64,000 bases of DNA, from positions 21,632 to 85,631 of the forward strand of contig DAIOCL010000002.1 of assembly GCA_036747335.1 (NCBI GenBank). Reading direction: 5' to 3'. Below, piece after piece: positions 26,165 to 35,026 of this stretch (the first letter of the stretch is position 1; every line of letters begins with the position of its first letter). The notes beneath the pieces were generated by a model. That model saw only the letters and a program-made list of their open reading frames with translations, was not told the DNA's origin and did no database searches. The stretch comes from UBA4660 sp002405435 (GTDB lineage: Bacteria; Bacteroidota; Bacteroidia; Flavobacteriales_D; Sanyastnellaceae). A program made the position numbers and the translations under genes.

Positions 26165-27723
26165 AAAAGGTGTTTCTGGTTACCTGTGTGTTGGTTTTTC
26201 TCCCTTGCCCGGCATGGCTATGGTCGCAATATGCCACCGTGCACCTGCAACAGGATTTTTCCAACGAAACCGAACGCAGGGCCGACAGCCTGGCGCATAC
26301 CTCGCTCAAGCCGCTGGCCGCCCACCGGTTTGACCTGAGCCACAACCCATTTTACGAGAAGGATTCGGCGAAATACTACTTCATGGTTGGCACCAAACTA
26401 TGGCGCGACCACCTGGCCAGTGTGAAGACAGATGACTTCGAACTGGCCCTGGATCCGCTCTTTGACTTTTCCTTCACCCATGATTTTTCAGACACCACCA
26501 ACTATACCGATACCGCCAGGCTTTGGACCAATACACGCGGTGCCATGCTGCAGGGCCGCATCGGTAACATCGTAAGTTTTCAGGCCACCATTTTGGAAAA
26601 CCAGGCCTACTTCCCCAATTACTTCCGCCAGGTCATTGACAGCCTGGGTTTTGACAATCAGGACAAATTCGGCGTTGTACCCGGCTTTGGCCGCACAAAA
26701 CCTTTTTACCTAACCGGATTCGACTACAGCATGTCGTCGGGCTGGCTCTTCATTAAGCCGTGGAAGTGGCTCGATGTACAGATGGGACATGGCAAACATT
26801 TTATCGGCCACGGACACCGTTCGCTGCTGCTCAGTGATGCCGCCTACAACTATCCCTTTGCGAAAGCCACTGCCTACCTGGCCCAAGACCGCATCCAGTA
26901 CACCGTAATGGGTGTGCAGTGGCAGAGCCTCAACCGGCTTCCGCGGCTGGAAGTGCCTGAGGCGCTCTTTGCCAAAAAAGTGGGCACGATACACTACGTC
27001 GACTTTGTGCCGTTTAATAATTTCTCCGTAGGACTTTTCGAAGGAAATGTCTGGCAGCGCTGGGACTCGACCGGTGTGCAGCCTTTGCCCTGGCAAGCCT
27101 ATATGCCGGTGGCAGGCATAGCAACCGCTACCCAAAACGAAACTGCCACATGGTTTAGCCTCTCCGGCATCAACCTCCGTTGGCGCATCAGTCCGCACAT
27201 AATGACTTACGGCCAGCTGGCCTATGACAAGCGCAATGCCGCTGCCGGCTGGCAGGCAGGGTTTCAGTTTTTTGACCTTGGCCTGCGCCGATTCGACCTT
27301 CGGGTGGAATGGAACTCCACGGGTGACAACTTCTACAGCAGCACCCCGGGCCGCGAGAACTACACACACATGAACCAACCCATCGGGAATGTGGTCGGTG
27401 CCGGCGCCAACGAAGTCATCGTGCAGGGATTCTATCACGCCCGCAACTTCTTCATACGGGGCTCCGTGAATTACATCGGGCAAAAAACTTCCGTGGAAGG
27501 GCGCATCCTTGACCGGGATCTCGACCAGACAAGAAGCTATCCCATGCGTCATGTCAACCAGGTCATAGCCGAAACCGGCTGGATGTTTAACCCAAAGACC
27601 AACCTGCAGTTGGCCTTTGGCGTCAACCGCAGGCTTGACCGCGCAGGCACCTTCCGGAGGGAAACGACCGGGCTGTATGTGGCCTTCCGCACCGCGGTGT
27701 ACAACCGCTATATGGATTTTTAA
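26161..27723 (+). CDS. Wzi-like capsule assembly outer-membrane protein 1
   Basis: A 520-residue outer-membrane barrel with a signal peptide (MKKVFLVTCVLVFLPCPAWLWSQ region, first 22 residues). Many amphipathic strands are visible, along with the Wzi-family segment MGHGKHFIGHGHRSLLLSD near residues 205-225, and FIRGSVNYIGQKTS toward the end. Wzi in E. coli is a surface lectin that attaches capsule; the Bacteroidota relatives are annotated as capsule assembly Wzi family and are mostly uncharacterised. The gene starts inside the stop of the GDP-fucose synthase gene. A second member of the same family lies 1.2 kb downstream. Confidence 0.85.
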   Translation: MKKVFLVTCVLVFLPCPAWLWSQYATVHLQQDFSNETERRADSLAHTSLKPLAAHRFDLSHNPFYEKDSAKYYFMVGTKLWRDHLASVKTDDFELALDPLFDFSFTHDFSDTTNYTDTARLWTNTRGAMLQGRIGNIVSFQATILENQAYFPNYFRQVIDSLGFDNQDKFGVVPGFGRTKPFYLTGFDYSMSSGWLFIKPWKWLDVQMGHGKHFIGHGHRSLLLSDAAYNYPFAKATAYLAQDRIQYTVMGVQWQSLNRLPRLEVPEALFAKKVGTIHYVDFVPFNNFSVGLFEGNVWQRWDSTGVQPLPWQAYMPVAGIATATQNETATWFSLSGINLRWRISPHIMTYGQLAYDKRNAAAGWQAGFQFFDLGLRRFDLRVEWNSTGDNFYSSTPGRENYTHMNQPIGNVVGAGANEVIVQGFYHARNFFIRGSVNYIGQKTSVEGRILDRDLDQTRSYPMRHVNQVIAETGWMFNPKTNLQLAFGVNRRLDRAGTFRRETTGLYVAFRTAVYNRYMDF

Positions 27724-27781
27724 TCCTGTGTTGATAGTTAACAGGCCACACCGGAGCATGGAAAAATGCCTGTGTTTGCAT

Positions 27782-27789
27782 TATGTTTG
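27782..27789 (+). promoter_or_regulatory. -7 promoter box (TATGTTTG)
   Basis: A TAnnTTTG match 57 bases before the TTG start of the WecA-like gene, in the 123-base gap after the first Wzi-like gene. Confidence 0.45.
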
Positions 27790-27846
27790 ACGGCAAAGAC
27801 AGGGGGTGCAAACCTCCGCGCCATTTAAACCTCAAACAGGGCCAAC

Positions 27847-28944
27847 TTGCGTGAACTAATACTCGGATTTTCTACAGCCTTTGCGCTTGTGCTCATTGCC
27901 ACACCCTCACTGATCAAGGTGGCCAAGCTCAAGCACCTGGTGGATGAGCCGGGGGATGCCCGCAAGCTCCACCGCAGGAGCGTCCCCACCATCGGGGGTA
28001 TCATGATTTTTGCCGGTACCATCATTTCCTATTGCCTGTGGTTTCCTTCCAGCTATGCCTCGCAACTCGGAAGCAACTACCATTTCCTGAGTGCACTCCA
28101 GGATTTCAAGTACCTGCTCGCGTGCATGTTCGTTCTGTTCTTTCTGGGTCTCAAAGACGATATTATCGGTGTGAGCCCTTCAAAAAAACTGCTTGTTCAC
28201 GCTGTTGTCGGTGCCATACTGATCTTTCTTGCCGATATCCGCATCACCGATTTTTGCGGACTGGTGGGGGTGGAAAAAATTCCCGGATGGCTCAGCATCA
28301 CGTTGTCGCTTTTCGTGTACATCGTTATTGTCAATTCCATCAACCTTATCGACGGCGTTGACGGACTGGCGGCCGGCATCGGATTTATTGCCAGCATGAC
28401 TTTCGGATACTGGTTTTACAAGAACATGGACCTTCCGCTTGCCCTGCTCGCCGTCGGATTGGGGGGGTCACTCCTCGGTTTTCTTGTGTACAATTTTCAG
28501 CCGGCCCGCCTTTTTATGGGCGACTCGGGATCGCTCATCATCGGTGTTGTAGTCTATGTACTGGCGGTGAAGATGATTGAGTTTGACATGCTGCGCCTGC
28601 CCGAAACCATGAACACCGTTTCCAAGCCCGTGCTGGCCATGGCCATACTGAGTTATCCGCTGATTGATACGCTGCGGGTCTTTGTCATCAGGTCGATAAG
28701 CGGCCGCTCTCCATTCAGTGCAGACAAGAACCACATTCACCACAAGTTGCTTTCGCTCGGTTGTGCGCACTGGCAAGTGTCCCTCATATTGTATGCCTAC
28801 ACCGTGATTGTGGTACTGCTCACCTTTCAGACACCTGCGCACACACCCAACAAATCACTTCTCATCGTGGGTATTACCGCCGTGCTGCTGGCCAATTCGG
28901 TTTTTCTTTTCAAGTCACCTGCAGCCCCCGCTAAGAAAACATGA
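27847..28944 (+). CDS. Undecaprenyl-phosphate glycosyl-1-phosphate transferase (WecA/MraY family)
   Basis: A 365-residue polytopic inner-membrane enzyme that transfers a sugar-1-phosphate from a UDP-sugar to undecaprenyl phosphate, starting a surface-glycan repeat unit. Family motifs are complete: DEPGDARKLHRRSVPTIGG after the first helix, the catalytic pair in FLGLKDDIIG, NSINLIDGVDGLAAGI, FMGDSGSL and the C-terminal KNHIHHKLLSLG His box. About eleven hydrophobic segments are present. The start codon is TTG. It lies between two Wzi-like outer-membrane genes, the next overlapping by ATGA, which fits capsule, exopolysaccharide or O-antigen synthesis rather than peptidoglycan. Confidence 0.92.
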   Translation: MRELILGFSTAFALVLIATPSLIKVAKLKHLVDEPGDARKLHRRSVPTIGGIMIFAGTIISYCLWFPSSYASQLGSNYHFLSALQDFKYLLACMFVLFFLGLKDDIIGVSPSKKLLVHAVVGAILIFLADIRITDFCGLVGVEKIPGWLSITLSLFVYIVIVNSINLIDGVDGLAAGIGFIASMTFGYWFYKNMDLPLALLAVGLGGSLLGFLVYNFQPARLFMGDSGSLIIGVVVYVLAVKMIEFDMLRLPETMNTVSKPVLAMAILSYPLIDTLRVFVIRSISGRSPFSADKNHIHHKLLSLGCAHWQVSLILYAYTVIVVLLTFQTPAHTPNKSLLIVGITAVLLANSVFLFKSPAAPAKKT

Positions 28945-30488
28945 ACCGGTGCATCCTGATCCTGCTGATGCCGGCTGTGCTGGGCTGTTGCGCTCTGCAC
29001 GCCCAGCACCCCGCCTCGCGCTTCCTGCGCGAACCCCTCTCGCCTGCCGAACGTGCCTTGTGTAAAGCGTCAGGAAATTTTCATACGGGCATTCAACCTG
29101 CAGCCTGGCCGGGTGAAGGCGCCTGGCAGCCGGTCAGCGATACCGCCGCAGCCCGCAAAAAAACGTTGTCGCTTTCGGCTACCGGATGCCTGATGGGCGG
29201 CGGAGTGGTGCGTAACGGCGTTTTCTCCGGTGCAGCCGGCGATAACCTCGGTGTGCTCATTACCCTCGAAGACAGAAAGCGCTGGCATGCCTCGCTGGGA
29301 TACTCCGCTGTCGGCGGCATCAGGGTCGGTTACCTGCGTGAGCTCGCAGATTCCCTGCGCATCATCCCCGGTGCCGGCTTTGCCCACCACGCCGGAGAAG
29401 ACCTTTATATAGCGCACTATACCCATGGCCATATCGGCTACCGTGCCGGAAAGTATTTTCATTTTGAGGCCGGCAAGGGCAAGCACTTCTGGGGGGATGG
29501 CTACCGCTCACTCATTTTGAGTGACAATGCCAATGCCTACCCTTACCTGCGTCTCACCACAGAGGTGTGGAAGGTCAAATACACCAACCTTTGGATACAA
29601 CTCAGAGACATTTCTGCAGGGCAGGCACTGCGGGATGCGCGCATCAAATATTCGGCACTGCATGCGCTGAGTTGGAATGTCTCCAACCGGGTTACGCTAT
29701 CGGTGTTTGAGATGGTCATCTGGCAGGACCGCGACTCCACGAGCCGGCGCCACCTCGACTTCAACTACCTCAATCCGCTTATTTTTTTCCGGCCGCTTGA
29801 ATATGCCCAGGGGTCTGCCGACAACTCGATACTCGGCATGGGGATTCGTGTGAAGGCTTCGTCAGACGTTCAGGTATACGGACAGCTTGTGCTGGATGAA
29901 TTCAAGTGGTATGAAATCAGAAGGGCCGGAGGGTGGTGGGCCAACAAATTCGGCGGGCAAATAGGCGCCAAGTGGTTTGATGCCGGCACACCAGGGCTCT
30001 CCTTCCAGTCGGAACTGAATTTCGTGAGGCCCTTCACCTACACGCACGGAAGTGTGGTGCAGGCATGGGGCCACCTCAACCAGGGCCTCGCGCACCCATG
30101 GGGGGCCAACTTCTTTGAGTGGGTAAACCACGTGCGCTGCGATATCGGGCCCTGGAGTTTCAGGGAACAATTTTCGTGGGGAAGTTTCGGCCGCGACCTG
30201 GATACCGATCCCGATTTGCCCGGACTTGAAAACTACGGAGGAAACTTATTTCGCTCCTATTCCAACCCGGTGATTGACTACGGAAACAAAATCGGACAGG
30301 GCCTGAAGAGTGCCTTCACCTTTCACCGGCTCGAAGTAGTCAGGTCGCTCGAAGGAGCCTTCGACCTGGAAATTTTTGCTTCCCATACCTGGCGCTTTGA
30401 GCGCAACGATTACCACCGCGACAATGACCACTTCCTGATGGCCGGTATTCGCGCCAAAGGCATGCTCAGCCGGGCCGAAGATTTTTAG
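28941..30488 (+). CDS. Wzi-like capsule assembly outer-membrane protein 2
   Basis: A 515-residue outer-membrane protein with a signal peptide (MNRCILILLMPAVLGCCALHAQ region). The segment EAGKGKHFWGDGYRSLILSD lines up with MGHGKHFIGHGHRSLLLSD of the first Wzi-like protein, including the G-K-H-F, R-S-L and L-S-D residues. The strands around WQDRDSTSRRHLDFNYLNP, QIGAKWFDAG and ENYGGNLFRSYSN are typical of the Bacteroidota branch. The gene overlaps the WecA-like stop by ATGA and converges with the DUF4956 gene. Two diverged paralogues around one initiating transferase may reflect inner- and outer-layer roles or different glycans. Confidence 0.85.
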   Translation: MNRCILILLMPAVLGCCALHAQHPASRFLREPLSPAERALCKASGNFHTGIQPAAWPGEGAWQPVSDTAAARKKTLSLSATGCLMGGGVVRNGVFSGAAGDNLGVLITLEDRKRWHASLGYSAVGGIRVGYLRELADSLRIIPGAGFAHHAGEDLYIAHYTHGHIGYRAGKYFHFEAGKGKHFWGDGYRSLILSDNANAYPYLRLTTEVWKVKYTNLWIQLRDISAGQALRDARIKYSALHALSWNVSNRVTLSVFEMVIWQDRDSTSRRHLDFNYLNPLIFFRPLEYAQGSADNSILGMGIRVKASSDVQVYGQLVLDEFKWYEIRRAGGWWANKFGGQIGAKWFDAGTPGLSFQSELNFVRPFTYTHGSVVQAWGHLNQGLAHPWGANFFEWVNHVRCDIGPWSFREQFSWGSFGRDLDTDPDLPGLENYGGNLFRSYSNPVIDYGNKIGQGLKSAFTFHRLEVVRSLEGAFDLEIFASHTWRFERNDYHRDNDHFLMAGIRAKGMLSRAEDF

Positions 30489-30499
30489 TGCCGGCGAAG

Positions 30500-31237
30500 C
30501 TAGTCGCCACCGCGACCCGTGAAGGTGTCGTCCATGTGAACGTTTTGCTCATCCTCATAAAAGTAAATGCGAATGGCCACCACATCCCGCAGAAAATCAA
30601 TCTTGCCGATTTCAACCCGGTTAATTTTAATAGAGGTGCGCTGCTCGAGATCCTGAATCAACTCTGCCTGTCTGCCCTTCTGGATCAGGTCTATCCGCTC
30701 ATACATCACAATCTTCTGCGATTCATGACGCAAGAGCCATACGCGCTCCAGACCATAGACCACCGCCACGATGACCATGTTGGCCAGCAGCAACTCTGCC
30801 AGCGATACCTTTTTGTTGATCAGCGCATTCATAACCGACATGGCAATAACCACAAAGAGGTAGGTCATCTCCTTGATGGGAATAGCGTCTGTGCGGTAAC
30901 GGATAATGGCAAATACGGCAAAAAGCCCCAGGGCAAACCCTGTGTCGAGGTTGACGCTCGAAAGCACAATACACATCAGGAAGATACTGAGCCCCATAAG
31001 GATGTAGGTAAACAAAAAGTCTTTGCGCTTCGCCACAGGATAATAGATCATGCGAACAAGCAGCAGCACAAAAAACATGTGCATACTCAGGCGCAAGGCG
31101 AGACCGATGAGATCGTCTTTATCAAACAGCTTGATGCCGAAAAAAGCCTTGGCCTTTTCGGGATCCACCGGGGAAACCGGCTGCTGCAGCGACGGCAGCA
31201 ATTCAAAAAGATCGTTTATGTTATGCAGCCAGCTCAT
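30500..31237 (-). CDS. DUF4956 domain-containing membrane protein
   Basis: A 245-residue inner-membrane protein of the DUF4956 family. It has four hydrophobic segments between residues ~48 and 170 (ALRLSMHMFFVLLLVRMIYY, FTYILMGLSIFLMCIVL, ALGLFAVFAIIRYRTDAIP, LLANMVIVAVVYGLERVW) and a cytoplasmic C-terminal domain of about 75 residues (RTSIKINRVEIGKIDFLRD). The FAIIRYRTDAIPIKEMTYLF stretch is the family hallmark. Its start lies 17 bases inside the VTC-domain gene, and this pairing is frequent in bacterial genomes, suggesting that the membrane protein receives or translocates the polyphosphate product. That role is inference. Confidence 0.88.
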   Translation of the reverse strand: MSWLHNINDLFELLPSLQQPVSPVDPEKAKAFFGIKLFDKDDLIGLALRLSMHMFFVLLLVRMIYYPVAKRKDFLFTYILMGLSIFLMCIVLSSVNLDTGFALGLFAVFAIIRYRTDAIPIKEMTYLFVVIAMSVMNALINKKVSLAELLLANMVIVAVVYGLERVWLLRHESQKIVMYERIDLIQKGRQAELIQDLEQRTSIKINRVEIGKIDFLRDVVAIRIYFYEDEQNVHMDDTFTGRGGD

Positions 31238-31979
31238 TGTGCAGTTTTTTTATCTTAAGTAATTTTCTTTTGAAATTGTTTTGTTTCATGTCGGGATACA
31301 GCAAGGCAACACCGAGGCAATATTTGCTGATACCCTCCGGACGAATCAGTCTTCTCTTGATTTCCTGCATTATGGGCGAATGGCGGTTTACCCGCTCCTG
31401 TTTTACCTCTGCTATCACCAGGCGGGGAAGACGCACCTCCCTGTCACCGAAATGAAACTGTATATCGAAGTCCAGCGTTACGCGCTCCTTTAGCACTTCG
31501 CTCACCAGGGTAATCCGGCTGAAGGCGGTGTACAACTTGGGCACCAGCGTATCTGCCACCGGCGTCTCCTCGTGCAGAAAGTTGACCGACTTCTCTTCCA
31601 GCGGCTCCTCCAGCAGGGGGAGTTTTGTTCTGCGCTTGTCGGTACGGTCCTTATTGCTTTTGAACTTGACCTCAAAATACGTCAGGTTGCTGTCGAGATA
31701 GGTACGTTTTCTTATTTTATACCGATTGCGCTTGCCGTTTTGGTGCTGCCGGTAAAAGTGAAAATCTTCATGGTCGTAATACAGGGTCTCGTAGCGGTTA
31801 AACCGGATGCCATTGACCTCGAGCACACGGTAATGGGCCACAACGGAACCAAGAATTTCTTCCAGGTCCCTGACGGAAAACATGAACTTCGTATCTGTGC
31901 GGTTCATGAGTTCCACCGAATCCATCTCCTTGAGAGAAACTGGCCGGAATCCGGCCACTATTTGTTCCAGTCTTTCCAC
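31221..31979 (-). CDS. VTC-domain polyphosphate polymerase-like protein
   Basis: A 252-residue cytoplasmic protein of the VTC family, whose yeast member Vtc4 makes polyphosphate from ATP inside a basic tunnel. Basic and acidic tunnel residues are visible in NRTDTKFMF, RFNRYETLYYDHEDFHFY, KRNRYKIRKRTYLDS, YFEVKFKSNKDRTDKRRTK, and the C-terminal VIAEVKQER and LIRPEGISKYCLGVALLYP. The frame is open to 32066, but a TAGGTTTG box at 31994-32001 places transcription start downstream of that, so GTG 31979 is the proposed start. The gene overlaps DUF4956 by 17 bases. Confidence 0.87.
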   Translation of the reverse strand: MERLEQIVAGFRPVSLKEMDSVELMNRTDTKFMFSVRDLEEILGSVVAHYRVLEVNGIRFNRYETLYYDHEDFHFYRQHQNGKRNRYKIRKRTYLDSNLTYFEVKFKSNKDRTDKRRTKLPLLEEPLEEKSVNFLHEETPVADTLVPKLYTAFSRITLVSEVLKERVTLDFDIQFHFGDREVRLPRLVIAEVKQERVNRHSPIMQEIKRRLIRPEGISKYCLGVALLYPDMKQNNFKRKLLKIKKLHNELAA

Positions 31980-31993
31980 TTGCAGGTGAGGTA

Positions 31994-32001
31994 CAAACCT
32001 A
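31994..32001 (-). promoter_or_regulatory. -7 promoter box (TAGGTTTG)
   Basis: A TAnnTTTG match on the minus strand, 14 bases before the proposed GTG start of the polyphosphate polymerase-like gene. Confidence 0.45.
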
Positions 32002-32088
32002 AGACATTTTAATGATTTGGTAACACGCTCACCCAAGACGGGCGCAGGCGTCGGGCAAAGTTTCACACCCCCGGCCGGGAAAGTGAAA

Positions 32089-32096
32089 TACCTTCG
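32089..32096 (+). promoter_or_regulatory. -7 promoter box (TACCTTCG)
   Basis: The same octamer as at hemW and the RelA/SpoT gene, 36 bases before the TTG start of the cytidine deaminase gene. Confidence 0.45.
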
Positions 32097-32132
32097 CTGC
32101 CCCCTTCGCAGGCCATAAAAACACCTTACACA

Positions 32133-32624
32133 TTGAAGTACAAGGAATTACACACCCGTGTTGCCGTCTTTGCGCCCGGAGAAGATCCCGGAGACGCGAT
32201 CAACGCGCTGCTGCAGGCAGCCCATGAGGCCCTGCCACGCGCCTATGCACCCTACAGCCGCTACCAGGTAGCTGCCGCCATCCTTATGGACAATGGCGAA
32301 ATCATCACCGGTACCAACCAGGAAAATATGGCCTATCCGTCCGGCCTTTGTGCGGAGCGTGTGGCCATCTTCGCCGCCGGGGCCCGGTACCCGGGTATGC
32401 GGATGCACGCCATTGCCATCGTGGCCAGTCCGGCCGATGGCGACAGCCACGAACCCTCGGCTTCCTGCGGTGCCTGCCGGCAATCGATGCTGGAATACGA
32501 GCTGAACCAGCGGACCCCAATCTCCGTATGGATGCAGGGAAAAGCAGGTGAAGTGTGGATGGCGGAGAGTGTGGCGGCCCTGCTGCCGCTGCATTTCAAC
32601 GGAGCGTCTCTGAAAAAGGGTTGA
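32133..32624 (+). CDS. cdd: Cytidine deaminase
   Basis: Cytidine deaminase hydrolyses cytidine and deoxycytidine to uridine and deoxyuridine in pyrimidine salvage. The 163 residues contain the zinc-binding catalytic motifs: LCAERVAIF (Cys ligand and the catalytic Glu of the C-A-E motif) and SCGACRQSMLE (the second C-x-x-C ligand pair). The substrate-binding YAPYSRYQVAAAIL and NQENMAYPSG stretches are also present. The start codon is TTG. It is preceded by a -7 box and followed at 57 bases by pdhA with its own promoter. Confidence 0.94.
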   Translation: MKYKELHTRVAVFAPGEDPGDAINALLQAAHEALPRAYAPYSRYQVAAAILMDNGEIITGTNQENMAYPSGLCAERVAIFAAGARYPGMRMHAIAIVASPADGDSHEPSASCGACRQSMLEYELNQRTPISVWMQGKAGEVWMAESVAALLPLHFNGASLKKG

Positions 32625-32647
32625 CACCCGGGCCGCAGACACAGGGT

Positions 32648-32655
32648 TATATTTG
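32648..32655 (+). promoter_or_regulatory. -7 promoter box (TATATTTG) of pdhA
   Basis: A TAnnTTTG match 26 bases before the pdhA ATG. A TTGACA lies 24 bases upstream, slightly too far for the usual -33 spacing. Confidence 0.5.
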
Positions 32656-32681
32656 TACCCACTACAGAATATTACATCAGC

Positions 32682-33728
32682 ATGGCTGTATCGACTACCT
32701 CCAGAAAGGCTAACCAAAAAGGCAATGTGAAGGCGCAAGCGCCGCGCTATTCCAGGGAAACCTATGTGCGCTGGTACAGCGAGATGCTGCTGATGCGCAG
32801 GTTTGAGGAAAAATGCGGACAGCTCTACCTCCAGCAGAAATTCGGGGGCTTTTGCCACCTGTATATCGGCCAGGAAGCGGTCTTAAGCGGAATGATGGAA
32901 GCCATTAAACCCACCGACCGCGTGATTACCGCCTACCGCGACCATGCACACCCGCTCGTGATGGGCGCTGACCCGAGGCGGGTGATGGCAGAATTGTATG
33001 GTAAAATCACCGGATTGTCGAAAGGCAAAGGCGGTTCGATGCACATGTTTGACCGCGAACACAACCTCTTTGGCGGTCACGGCATTGTAGGGGCGCAGAT
33101 TCCCATGGGTGCCGGCATTGCCTTCGCGGATAAGTACCGCGGCGAAGACCATGTCACCCTATGTTTCTTCGGTGACGGAGCGGCCAGGCAGGGCGCTTTG
33201 CATGAAACCTTCAACATGGCCATGACCTGGAAACTCCCGGTGATCTTCATCATCGAAAACAACCAGTACGCCATGGGCACTTCCGTTGAACGTACATCTA
33301 ACGTAACAGACCTCTCGCTGCTGGGTGCCTCTTACCAGATGCCCTCCTTTGCTGTTGATGGCATGAGGCCCGAATCGGTAGCTGAAGCCATCAGTGAAGC
33401 CGCCTCGCGCGCGCGGAACGGAGAGGGCCCCACTCTGCTCGATATCCAAACCTACCGCTACAAAGGGCACTCCATGAGTGACCCGCAGAAATACCGCACG
33501 AAGGAAGAAGTCGCCGAATACCAGGAGCGCGACCCGATTGAATATGTGCTCGGCGTCCTTCGCAGCAACGGCTGGATCACCGAGGCCGATATTGAAGCCG
33601 AAGAAGCCCGCGTGAAGTCAGTGGTTGACGAATCGGTAAAATTCGCCGAAGAATCTCCCCTGCCCGATGCAGCGGAATTGTACAAAGACGTCTACACCCA
33701 GGATGACTACCCTTACGTAAAGGATTGA
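32682..33728 (+). CDS. pdhA: Pyruvate dehydrogenase E1 component, alpha subunit
   Basis: E1-alpha binds thiamine diphosphate and, with E1-beta, decarboxylates pyruvate and loads the acetyl group onto the lipoyl arm of E2. The 348 residues carry the ThDP motif from FFGDGAARQGALHETFN to IIENNQYAMGTS, and the phosphorylation-loop region YRYKGHSMSDP. GGSMHMFDREHNLFGGHGIV is the family active-site loop. The separate E1-beta gene is not in the window; the E2 gene follows directly (36 bases), an order frequent in Bacteroidota. The N-terminal ~25 residues are a basic extension of low complexity. Confidence 0.96.
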   Translation: MAVSTTSRKANQKGNVKAQAPRYSRETYVRWYSEMLLMRRFEEKCGQLYLQQKFGGFCHLYIGQEAVLSGMMEAIKPTDRVITAYRDHAHPLVMGADPRRVMAELYGKITGLSKGKGGSMHMFDREHNLFGGHGIVGAQIPMGAGIAFADKYRGEDHVTLCFFGDGAARQGALHETFNMAMTWKLPVIFIIENNQYAMGTSVERTSNVTDLSLLGASYQMPSFAVDGMRPESVAEAISEAASRARNGEGPTLLDIQTYRYKGHSMSDPQKYRTKEEVAEYQERDPIEYVLGVLRSNGWITEADIEAEEARVKSVVDESVKFAEESPLPDAAELYKDVYTQDDYPYVKD

Positions 33729-33764
33729 TTGACCTAAGTACCCCCAATTTTATAAGCATCCTCT

Positions 33765-35009
33765 ATGGCTGAAATCATTCGAATGCCCAAGTTGAGCGAT
33801 ACCATGACCGACGGAACCGTGGCGGTATGGCACAAGAAAGTGGGCGATTCCGTAAAAAGCGGAGAATTACTGGCTGAAATCGAAACCGACAAGGCCACCA
33901 TGGAGTTTGAATCGTTTGAAACCGGTGTGCTTTTGCATATCGGCGTGGATAAAGGCAAATCTGCACCCGTTGATGCTGTGCTGGCTATAATCGGGAAGGC
34001 GGGCGAAGACATCGCTCCCCTGCTGGCCTCAGCCTCATCTGCCCCTGCACCTATTCCTGCACCAGCGCCTGCTCCGACACCCGCCCCAGTGCCTGTGGCC
34101 AAGCCGGTCGCTGCAGCGACTCCGGTGGCGGCGGTACCAGCCCCAGCGCCTGTTCCCGCTGCCGGTGGCCGCATCAAGGCCAGCCCGCTCGCCAAAAAAC
34201 TGGCAGAAGAAAAGGGGCTCAACCTCGGGCACATTCCCGGAAGCGGAGACGGAGGCAGGATTGTACGCCGTGACATCGAAAATTTCCGTCCCCTGCGCAG
34301 CGCCACAGCCAGACCACAGACAGAGTCTTTCCACGAAGAGCCGGTCTCTCAAATGCGCAAAACGATTGCGCGCCGGCTGGCCGAAAGCAAATTTTCGGCG
34401 CCCCATTTCTACCTCACCATGGAGATTGACATGGGCGCAGCCATGGCTTCACGCTCTGCGATCATTGAATCCACCGGCACCAAAATATCTTTCAACGATA
34501 TGGTGATTCGCGCAGCCGCCACTGCCTTGCGCAAACACCCCCGTGTAAATGCAAGCTGGCTGGGCGACACCATCCGCTACAATAGCCATGTGCATGTGGG
34601 CGTTGCCGTCGCTGTTGAGGATGGACTGCTCGTGCCTGTAGTCCGCTTCGCCGATACCAAGTCTTTTGCCGACATCAATGCCGAGGTAAAAGCCTTTGCA
34701 GAAAAAGCCCGCAACAAAAAGCTACAGCCCCAGGACTGGGAAGGAAACACCTTCACCATATCGAACCTGGGCATGTTCGGTATCGACGAATTCACCGCCA
34801 TCATCAACCCTCCTGACGCCTGCATACTCGCGGTAGGATCTATACGGGAAGTGCCCGTGGTGAAAAACGGTGCTGTTGTGCCGGGTCATGTCATGAAAGT
34901 CACCCTAAGCTGCGACCACCGGGTGGTTGACGGCGCTTCGGGTGCCGCATTCCTGCAGACACTCAGGTCTTACCTTGAGAATCCTGTTTTGATGTTTGTG
35001 CAGGACTGA
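33765..35009 (+). CDS. pdhC: Pyruvate dehydrogenase E2 (dihydrolipoamide acetyltransferase)
   Basis: E2 is the core of the complex and transfers acetyl from its lipoyl arm to CoA. The 414 residues have one lipoyl domain (residues 1-78; lipoylated Lys in EIETDKATMEFES) and an Ala/Pro hinge of about 45 residues (APIPAPAPAPTPAPVP). The peripheral-subunit-binding domain follows (ASPLAKKLAEEKGLNL, GSGDGGRIVRRDIENF). The catalytic domain ends with the active-site His in CDHRVVDGASGAAFL. It has a single lipoyl domain, where many bacteria have two or three. It forms an operon with pdhA and converges with the OstA-like gene. Confidence 0.95.
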   Translation: MAEIIRMPKLSDTMTDGTVAVWHKKVGDSVKSGELLAEIETDKATMEFESFETGVLLHIGVDKGKSAPVDAVLAIIGKAGEDIAPLLASASSAPAPIPAPAPAPTPAPVPVAKPVAAATPVAAVPAPAPVPAAGGRIKASPLAKKLAEEKGLNLGHIPGSGDGGRIVRRDIENFRPLRSATARPQTESFHEEPVSQMRKTIARRLAESKFSAPHFYLTMEIDMGAAMASRSAIIESTGTKISFNDMVIRAAATALRKHPRVNASWLGDTIRYNSHVHVGVAVAVEDGLLVPVVRFADTKSFADINAEVKAFAEKARNKKLQPQDWEGNTFTISNLGMFGIDEFTAIINPPDACILAVGSIREVPVVKNGAVVPGHVMKVTLSCDHRVVDGASGAAFLQTLRSYLENPVLMFVQD

Positions 35010-35026
35010 GGCGATATGCGCCCTGC

